DNA of 6,060 nt from Desulfobacteraceae bacterium (GTDB taxonomy: Bacteria; Desulfobacterota; Desulfobacteria; Desulfobacterales; UBA11574): the NCBI GenBank assembly GCA_029857875.1, contig JAOUGB010000164.1, positions 1 through 6,060 of the forward strand. The letters run 5' to 3'. The number at the start of each line of letters is the position of its first letter. Position 1 is the stretch's first letter. Shown here piece by piece: positions 1 to 4,554 of the stretch. The position numbers were made by a program, and so were the translations under genes. The notes under the pieces were generated by a model. That model did not search any database. It was given only the letters and a program-made list of their open reading frames with translations, and was not told the origin of the DNA.

Positions 1-2
1 CC

Positions 3-1088
3 GTTTTTGCCCAAATGGATCCCCAGCGCCCGGGGTCTATGGGCGCTTTTATCGTTGAAACCGGATGGGAAGGCGTCAAGATCGGAAAAGACATCCCAAA
101 GATGGGGCTGAAAGCCAGTTCTACGGCTGCCGTTCATTTTAAGGATGTCCGCGTTCCAAAACAAAACCTGCTTGGTTCGCCCGGAGACGGCTTCAAGGTT
201 GCCATGACGATTCTTAACTACGGACGACTGGCGCTGGGAGCCGCCTCAGTCGGGATTCTCAACCAGGCGGTGGAAGATATGCTCAAGCGTTCTAAGAACC
301 GGGTCCAGTTCAGCCGGCCCATTCAGAACTACGAACTGATTCAGGAAAAAATCGTGACCGCCCGGGTCAATGCTTCGGTGGTCTCGGCGATAACGGCATT
401 TACGGCGGCAATGCTTGAAGAAAACCCTTTGGCGCCGGTGGCCATTGAAAGCTCGCATTGTAAACTGTTCGGCACCACCCGTGCCTGGAACTCGCTTTAC
501 GATGCCCAGCAGGTGGCCGGTGGGTCCGGCTATCTGAGTACCCAGCCTTATGAAATGCGCATGCGCGATTTTCGGGTAACCACTATTTTTGAAGGTACCA
601 CTGAAATTCATTCCATTTATCCGGCACTGTTCGTTATTCGAACCCTGACCAAACAGGTTCAAAAAGCATATCCCGGCAAAATCGCTCAGTTTCGTCAACT
701 GCTGAAATCACTTTTTCGACGAAGCAACTGGAAAATAAGATTCCGGCACCGCCGTCTGAACCGAGCAGTGCGACTGGCAAGATCACTTGCACGACGCATT
801 CGTTTTTTGATTCTTGTGGGGCTCATAATTCACGGCCGCAAAATCACGGAAAAGCAATTTTTTCTGCGTCGGATTACCTTTCTAAGCTTTTACCTTTACG
901 GCCTGCTGGCCCTAACGGCACGCCTTTCATCGAAGCAAAAGGATGGAAGCGATCTGTCGGAAGAGATGGATATTTTGGCCTATTTCATTGAAGAGGCCTG
1001 TTCCTATCAACGACACAACGGGACCATCCGTGCTTCCTTCATGGAACGTCTGCACAAATGTGTTTTTCGACATCTATCGTCGACATGA
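3..1088 (+). CDS. Acyl-CoA dehydrogenase, C-terminal part with VLCAD/ACAD9-like extension (5' end outside window)
   Basis: FAD-dependent acyl-CoA dehydrogenase, catalysing the alpha,beta-dehydrogenation step of acyl-CoA beta-oxidation. The reading frame is open to the left edge (V-F-A-Q precedes the first ATG at 15), so that ATG is internal and the FAD/substrate N-terminal domain is missing. Numbering from that ATG: residues 9-60 are the end of the middle beta-domain (GAFIVE, then KASSTAAVHFKDVRVP and NLLG...GDGF), and residues 61-210 the C-terminal helical domain. The loop VAGGSGYL (167-174) and the IFEGTTEIH motif (191-199) are clear; E193 aligns with the catalytic base Glu376 of MCAD. Residues about 210-357 form a basic, helical extension (FFLRRITFLSFYLYGL, LAYFIEEA, ERLHKCVFRHL) like that of VLCAD/ACAD9 and bacterial relatives, suggesting membrane association and longer-chain substrates (inference). 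Chain length cannot be read from the sequence. No clear terminator follows the TGA stop. Confidence 0.93.
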   Translation, partial: VFAQMDPQRPGSMGAFIVETGWEGVKIGKDIPKMGLKASSTAAVHFKDVRVPKQNLLGSPGDGFKVAMTILNYGRLALGAASVGILNQAVEDMLKRSKNRVQFSRPIQNYELIQEKIVTARVNASVVSAITAFTAAMLEENPLAPVAIESSHCKLFGTTRAWNSLYDAQQVAGGSGYLSTQPYEMRMRDFRVTTIFEGTTEIHSIYPALFVIRTLTKQVQKAYPGKIAQFRQLLKSLFRRSNWKIRFRHRRLNRAVRLARSLARRIRFLILVGLIIHGRKITEKQFFLRRITFLSFYLYGLLALTARLSSKQKDGSDLSEEMDILAYFIEEACSYQRHNGTIRASFMERLHKCVFRHLSST

Positions 1089-1168
1089 AATTTCTCCGGT
1101 CCCACACACTGACGTTTCCAGGTCATTCTTATTTTAAAAGCATAAAACTAAATGGGGAGATAACGATC

Positions 1169-1243
1169 ATGGAACGTCATTTGAAGAAGACAGGGTTTAA
1201 AAGTCGAGTTCTCTATTCAATTTCACATGAGTCACCACATTGA
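1169..1243 (+). CDS. Doubtful 24-residue ORF with a good ribosome-binding site; possibly the stub of a truncated gene
   Basis: A GGGGAGA Shine-Dalgarno-like stretch at 1154-1160 stands 8 nt before ATG 1169, which opens a 24-codon frame (MERHLKKTGFKSRV...). The stop lies 31 nt inside the 3' end of the convergent transporter gene. The position, 80 nt downstream of the acyl-CoA dehydrogenase on the same strand, is where the next gene of an operon would start, and the ribosome-binding site is better than chance usually gives. I recognise no family in the peptide. Either it is a gene cut off when the transporter region was joined here, or a chance ORF. Low confidence that it is a functional gene. 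Confidence 0.2.
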   Translation: MERHLKKTGFKSRVLYSISHESPH

Positions 1244-2112
1244 TTTAACGAAGGGCGGCGTTCCCACTGAAGGGTGATGTGATCAATGCCAAATTGGTCA
1301 TGAAGTCCCTTGCTCGCTTTTTCGATGAGCACATCGTCATCTTTTGGATCCGGTTTAATAAGATGCGCTGTCAGAGCGGTTTCCGTAGTGCTCATGGCCC
1401 AGATATGCATATCATGAACACCGGTAATACCTGGAAGGCTCGAAAGATAGGCCTTTACGACTTCAGCATCGATATCTTTTGGAACGGCATCCATGGCCAT
1501 ATTAAAGGCGTCTCGAAACAGCCTCCAGGTCCCGAACAAAATGATAACGGTGATAACAAGACTGATCGCCGGATCGATCCAGAGCATGCCGGTAAAAAGA
1601 ATCGCAACACCGGCAATGACAACACCTGCTGACACCCCGGCATCAGCGACCATATGCAGAAAAGCACCTCGAATATTTAAATCGCTTTTGCGGCCGGATA
1701 AAAACAGAAGGGCTGTTGCCGTATTGATGGCAACACCGACCAAGGCTACGAAGATGATGGTCTTGCCGGCCACCGGAACAGGGGCGCTGAAACGTTGGAT
1801 CGCTTCCCAGGCAATGCCGCCAAGCGCAACCAAAAGAATGACGGCGTTTATCAGCGCCGCCAGAATCGATGATTTTCGCCATCCATAAGTGCGGCGTTCC
1901 GTGGGCTTGCGCCGTACCAGATAGTTGGCGCCCCACGCCAGCAGCAATCCCAGAACGTCGCTCAGGTTATGACCGGCATCAGCTAAAAGTGCCAGTGATC
2001 CGGCTATGATGCCATAAGCAGCTTCAACAATGACAAAACCCACATTGAACGCCACACCAAAGGCAAAAGCACGACTGTAATCCGTAGGACCATGGTCATG
2101 ATGATGTGCCAT
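1213..2112 (-). CDS. czcD: Cation diffusion facilitator, zinc-type (CzcD/ZitB-like)
   Basis: Inner-membrane metal/proton antiporter of the CDF family, expected to export Zn(II) and related divalent ions from the cytoplasm. The 299-residue length is normal. The N-terminus is His-rich (MAHHHDHG). Six hydrophobic segments lie at roughly 14-36, 39-63, 82-103, 115-138, 150-172 and 177-199, followed by a cytoplasmic domain (about 205-290) with GVHDMHIWAMS and HITLQWE. The transport site is visible: H48xxxD52 in TM2 (ADAGHNLSD) and H153xxxD157 in TM5 (HMVAD). This HD-HD set is the zinc-type arrangement known from ZnT and ZitB-like members. The tail carries a Cys pair (CGDSC). The start ATG has AGGGA 7 nt upstream. 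It is convergent with the acyl-CoA dehydrogenase and divergent from the efflux genes, so it is probably transcribed separately. The symbol is by family resemblance; metal specificity (Zn, Cd, Co) is inferred. Confidence 0.93.
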   Translation of the reverse strand: MAHHHDHGPTDYSRAFAFGVAFNVGFVIVEAAYGIIAGSLALLADAGHNLSDVLGLLLAWGANYLVRRKPTERRTYGWRKSSILAALINAVILLVALGGIAWEAIQRFSAPVPVAGKTIIFVALVGVAINTATALLFLSGRKSDLNIRGAFLHMVADAGVSAGVVIAGVAILFTGMLWIDPAISLVITVIILFGTWRLFRDAFNMAMDAVPKDIDAEVVKAYLSSLPGITGVHDMHIWAMSTTETALTAHLIKPDPKDDDVLIEKASKGLHDQFGIDHITLQWERRPSLNQCGDSCEIE

Positions 2113-2175
2113 AGAGGTTTCCCTGGTTGGAAGGATGAGAACAGGACTCGTTCATATCGTTTTTAGCAATCAGGC

Positions 2176-2340
2176 TTATCCTAATGGATCTTTCCTCTTA
2201 CTGTCAAACTCATCTTTATCAATCTCACCGAGAGCATAGCGCTCCTTGAGGATATCAATTGCCCGGCTTTCGCCGTTTCCAATCTCAAAGCATAATTTGA
2301 CGGGATTGACAGACTGCTTTTGAATAACAATTTCAAACAA
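2176..2340 (-). pseudogene. SHOCT-domain protein remnant, 5'-truncated
   Basis: Reading the minus strand, an open frame ending with TAA at 2178-2176 encodes ...SRAIDILKERYALGEIDKDEF..., followed by DSKRKDPLG. This is a textbook SHOCT (short C-terminal) domain: ILKERYA-GEI-x-x-EF. SHOCT domains usually sit at the C-terminus of small membrane proteins, after one or two hydrophobic helices and a Gly-rich linker. Here the frame contains no ATG and runs back only to a stop at 2352-2350; TTG at 2340 would be the only near-start, and the residues before the domain (LFEIVIQKQSVNPVKLCFEI) do not form a membrane helix. I therefore read it as the 3' end of a gene whose membrane segment was lost. Its former start region is now AT-rich sequence carrying signals for the opposite strand. 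A short functional protein from a TTG start is possible but less likely. The end lies 64 nt upstream of the transporter start, on the same strand. Confidence 0.6.
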
Positions 2341-2348
2341 AATATATA

Positions 2349-2378
2349 TTTACAAATCCCTTTTGTACTTTATATAAT
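2349..2378 (+). promoter_or_regulatory. Sigma-70-like promoter
   Basis: TTTACA at 2349-2354 (5 of 6 to TTGACA) and a perfect TATAAT at 2373-2378, separated by 18 nt, in an AT-rich stretch. Transcription would start near 2385, only a few bases before a strong AGGAGGG ribosome-binding site at 2390-2396 and an ATG at 2400. AT-rich DNA gives chance -10 boxes, but the ordered set of -35, -10, SD and ATG makes this a credible expression signal. Confidence 0.45.
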
Positions 2379-2399
2379 ACCAATATATTAGGAGGGCTC

Positions 2400-2663
2400 A
2401 TGCGCAATCATCTGAAATCTAAAGATGCATCAAAATATTTTTTGCCCTGATCGTACTTTTGATTCGGTATGAGCGCAATTTTTATTCTCATGGGGATTAT
2501 CGTCATTTTTCTCGACGTTAGCCAAAAGACTCGATTCGGCGTTATAAGGCGAGTATTTTATATCCACTCAAACCGCCTTTCGGGATTAAATCGGGTAATT
2601 TTTATCCACCCTTTCACTCTTTTTTTAAAGAAAAACTACTTTTATAAATACAAAAACGAATAA
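2400..2663 (+). pseudogene. Small membrane-protein gene, apparently decayed (or a 16-residue leader peptide)
   Basis: ATG 2400 has an excellent ribosome-binding site (AGGAGGG, 2390-2396, spacer 3 nt) and opens MRNHLKSKDASKYFLP, then stops at TGA 2448. The same frame has a second TGA at 2460 and then stays open from 2463 to TAA 2663. That part encodes a hydrophobic helix (MSAIFILMGIIVIFL) and a basic tail. Between the first stop and the helix, the frame shifted by one base reads FALIVLLI, also hydrophobic, and the junction falls at a run of six T (2438-2443). This suggests two compensating single-base changes in a former small membrane protein. I recognise no family. The alternatives are a real 16-codon peptide or leader, or a second protein starting at ATG 2469, which lacks an obvious ribosome-binding site. 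Confidence 0.3.
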
Positions 2664-2695
2664 CACTTGTAAATTTAGGTCGTTAAACACAATCA

Positions 2696-2706
2696 CCACA
2701 ATGTGG
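2696..2706. promoter_or_regulatory. Palindrome overlapping the -24 element; possible operator
   Basis: CCACAATGTGG is a perfect 5+1+5 inverted repeat whose right arm overlaps the T-G-G of the sigma-54 -24 box. A protein bound here would block the polymerase, so it could be a repressor site, but an 11-bp palindrome in this much sequence can occur by chance. No second copy was seen upstream. Confidence 0.2.
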
Positions 2707-2718
2707 CACATTCCTTGC
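2704..2718 (+). promoter_or_regulatory. Sigma-54 (RpoN) -24/-12 promoter
   Basis: TGGCAC (2704-2709), five bases, then TTGC (2715-2718) followed by T: an exact match to the sigma-54 consensus TGGCAC-N5-TTGC(A/T), with the GG-to-GC spacing that this sigma factor needs. Transcription should start about 12 nt after the last C, near 2730, giving a leader of about 27 nt to the GTG start of the YHS gene. Sigma-54 promoters need an enhancer-binding activator (AAA+ type, often the response regulator of a two-component system); no such gene is in the window, and I could not identify clear paired activator sites in the AT-rich sequence upstream. Two-component regulators of this type, such as ZraR, are known to control metal-stress genes. 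Confidence 0.8.
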
Positions 2719-2741
2719 TTTGTAAAATAACCTAACACTAC

Positions 2742-2749
2742 AAAGGGGG
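2742..2749 (+). promoter_or_regulatory. Ribosome-binding site that favours the GTG start of the YHS gene
   Basis: AAAGGGGG ends 1 nt before ATG 2751 but 7 nt before the in-frame GTG at 2757. The usual spacing is about 5-9 nt, so initiation at GTG 2757 is much more likely than at the ATG. Confidence 0.6.
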
Positions 2750-2756
2750 TATGGCC

Positions 2757-3014
2757 GTGGGACAATCAAAAATTTCGAGACAGATCTTTATCGATCCAGT
2801 CTGCTTGATGAAAGTGGCTCCGGGCAAAAAAGATTTTACGTTTACTTACCAGATGCGCACCTATTATTTCTGTGCTGAATCCTGTCTCAAATCTTTCAAA
2901 ACAAACCCTGAGAAATATCTGGAATCAATTTCTATCAAGCGCAAAGGATGGTGGAGCCGTTATCTGGATCGGTTGAAAAAGGCCATCGGCGGCAAGCCGC
3001 CGAAATGTCACTAA
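2757..3014 (+). CDS. YHS-domain metal-binding protein
   Basis: Small cytosolic protein of 85 residues (from GTG 2757; 87 from ATG 2751) with one YHS domain, a cysteine-containing fold found alone or fused to copper-transporting P-type ATPases and linked to Cu/Ag or other soft-metal handling. With GTG as residue 1, the domain spans about 11-58: DPVCLMKV with C16, then TYYFCAESC with C39 and C43, then NPEKYLE. The family signature DPVCGM has Leu in place of Gly here; all three expected Cys are present. After it comes a basic, aromatic amphipathic stretch (RKGWWSRYLDRLKKA) and a PPKCH end that adds a Cys-His pair, a possible extra ligand. There is no signal peptide, so it should stay in the cytoplasm, where it could buffer or deliver metal ions to the export machinery (inference). 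It is the first gene after the sigma-54 promoter and precedes the efflux genes by 193 nt, which contain a large palindrome. Confidence 0.88.
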   Translation: MGQSKISRQIFIDPVCLMKVAPGKKDFTFTYQMRTYYFCAESCLKSFKTNPEKYLESISIKRKGWWSRYLDRLKKAIGGKPPKCH

Positions 3015-3027
3015 TGAGTATAAGACT

Positions 3028-3178
3028 ATTTAGTGCCCGAACGAAAACTAGGATTTTTCGTTAAGATCAAGGAAGACGAAAATTTTAACCACAGTAATAC
3101 TGATAGTATTTCGAGGATTAAAATTTGAGTCTGACGCAGATATTGGCGAAAAAGACAGTTTTCGTTCAGGCACTATTT
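3028..3178. repeat. 151-bp imperfect palindrome, MITE-like element or long mRNA hairpin
   Basis: The outer arms, TAGTGCCCGAACGAAAACT at 3031-3049 and its inverted copy at 3157-3175, agree at 18 of 19 bases. Inside lie TTTTTCG (left, 3054-3060) against CGAAAAA (right, 3147-3153), then AAATTTTAA (left) against TTAAAATTT (right, about 3080-3088 and 3118-3126), and at the centre a perfect AATACT-GAT-AGTATT hairpin (3096-3110). All pairs share a centre near 3103, so the whole segment is one degenerate palindrome, with the middle of the arms diverged. Both termini can be read as TA followed by GTGCC, consistent with a TA target-site duplication as made by IS630/Tc1-mariner-type transposases; because TA is itself palindromic this cannot be proven from one copy. 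No transposase is encoded. As RNA it would form a long stem between the YHS and channel genes and could reduce or terminate read-through, although no U-tract follows it. Confidence 0.8.
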
Positions 3179-3207
3179 AAAATCCACAGATCAACAGGAG
3201 GCACAGC

Positions 3208-4554
3208 ATGAAGCAGTTTTTGCTTAATATTTTATCGTTAATGCTGGTAGTGGCAGCGGTTGCTTTCATTGCTCCCAATGGATCAGCGGCAGACCCCTCC
3301 ATCTGGGCGCCACCGCAGTTGGCCATGCTTATTGAAGAGGGTTTGGCCAAAAACCAGGATATCCAGAGTCTGGCGTCTAAGGTAGAAAGTCTTAAAGAGG
3401 AAATTTCGTTTGCGGGGTCGTTGAATGATCCTCGCATTGGTCTTGGTTTGCTGAATCTTCCAACCGACACATTCAGGTTTGACCAGGAGCCCATGACCCA
3501 GAAGCAAATTTTTATCGCCCAAAAAATACCCTGGTTCGGTAAATTAAGCCTCCGTTCCCAACAGGCTGCAATCAACGCTATTCACCAAGAAGCGATCTTA
3601 GAGGCAAAACGTCTGGAACTTTCCCGACAAATTGCTTCGGAGTATTACGAACTGGGTTTTGTTGCCAGTGGTCAGAAAATCAACGAAAGGCTCATTAACA
3701 TGTTGACTCAGCTACTCAGGGTATCGGAGTCGAGGTATGCAGCAGGTCAGGGTCTTCAGCAAGATGTTTTGCAGGCCCAGGTAGAAGTGAGCAAACTTCT
3801 AGATGAACAAATCACTTTGGACAAAAAGCACCGCATGCTGGAAGATCGGATCAACAGCCTGCTGAATCGGGAGAGTTTCATCCCTGTTACACCCCCTGAA
3901 AACTTAAAATATCCTGATACGGTGTTGGAAGAAAAGAAATTGCAAACTCTTGCCCTGGCGATGAATCCCTGGATTAAAGTCAAGATGGCTGAAATCGACC
4001 TGGCCGGTACAGAAATCGAACTGGCCCGAAAGGACTATTGGCCGGATATGGATTTCATGGTGGCCTATGGCCAGCGGGATGATACTCAGACCGGCCAGGA
4101 CCGGGCAGACTTTATTTCAACTTCTGTTGTCATGAATATTCCTCTCTGGCAAAAAACCCGTCAGGACAAAAAGCTGGGCGCAACCAAGTTGCGCCACAAG
4201 GCTGCCTCACAGTCTTATCAAAATTTGGTAAACAGTCTCCCTCACAAAATAGACGCCCTGGTAACCGATATCCGAAACTTACAGAAAAACTACAAGCTAA
4301 TTACAGGGGCCTTGATCGTCCAGGCAGAGCAGTGGGCCCGGTCATCCTTAACCGCCTATGAGGTTGGTAAAGTAAATTTTAATACCACGATCAATGCTCA
4401 AATTCGTTTGCTTCACTTCGAACTTCAGTCAGAAAATTACTTGTTCAGCCTCTACAAAAAGCGCTCAGAACTCGAAGAGGTTTTGGGTACACCGCTTTTG
4501 TCTCAGAATCCTGATGACAATGTATCTCATTTGCATAAGGAAAAAGCATCATGA
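3208..4554 (+). CDS. TolC-family outer-membrane efflux protein (CusC/CzcC-type channel)
   Basis: Outer-membrane channel that joins an RND pump and its adaptor to export substrate out of the cell. It has 448 residues, normal for the family. The first 28 residues are a Sec signal peptide (MKQF, hydrophobic 4-22, cleavage around GSA-A-D); there is no lipobox Cys, so it is not lipidated as E. coli CusC is. Two repeats of the outer-membrane efflux fold follow: about 36-220 (DPRIGLGLLNLPTDTF, AQKIPWFGKL at 104-112, RYAAGQGLQQDVLQAQ at 176-191) and about 240-428 (DYWPDMDFMVAYGQ, MNIPLW, then YEVGKVNF at 384-391). The Pro-rich QKIPWFGK and GLQQDVLQAQ motifs are typical of the heavy-metal (Cus/Czc) branch. 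The tail ends HLHKEKAS. AGGAGG at 3196-3201 is 6 nt before the ATG. Its TGA overlaps the adaptor's ATG by 4 nt. No promoter was recognised in 3179-3207, so transcription probably comes from upstream. Confidence 0.92.
   Translation: MKQFLLNILSLMLVVAAVAFIAPNGSAADPSIWAPPQLAMLIEEGLAKNQDIQSLASKVESLKEEISFAGSLNDPRIGLGLLNLPTDTFRFDQEPMTQKQIFIAQKIPWFGKLSLRSQQAAINAIHQEAILEAKRLELSRQIASEYYELGFVASGQKINERLINMLTQLLRVSESRYAAGQGLQQDVLQAQVEVSKLLDEQITLDKKHRMLEDRINSLLNRESFIPVTPPENLKYPDTVLEEKKLQTLALAMNPWIKVKMAEIDLAGTEIELARKDYWPDMDFMVAYGQRDDTQTGQDRADFISTSVVMNIPLWQKTRQDKKLGATKLRHKAASQSYQNLVNSLPHKIDALVTDIRNLQKNYKLITGALIVQAEQWARSSLTAYEVGKVNFNTTINAQIRLLHFELQSENYLFSLYKKRSELEEVLGTPLLSQNPDDNVSHLHKEKAS

Noticed and set aside
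246..698. 150-codon open frame on the minus strand inside the acyl-CoA dehydrogenase
   Set aside because: It lies antisense to a clear acyl-CoA dehydrogenase coding region, shows no recognisable domain, and is a shadow of the real gene's codon bias.
1493..1888. 131-codon plus-strand frame inside the CDF transporter gene
   Set aside because: Antisense shadow of a transporter with intact motifs; the translation is of low complexity and matches no family.
2160..2176. Possible sigma-54 promoter on the minus strand before the CDF gene (a TTGCT is present)
   Set aside because: The GG element is two bases out of register with the GC element, and this spacing is not tolerated by sigma-54.
2546..2579. 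Hairpin AAGGCG...CGCCTT in the AT-rich gap, considered as a terminator
   Set aside because: The 6-bp stem has a 22-nt loop and no T-run follows; too weak to call.
2691..2703. Possible IHF site overlapping the sigma-54 promoter
   Set aside because: Only a partial match to the IHF consensus, and it overlaps the polymerase site, whereas IHF normally binds between activator sites and promoter.
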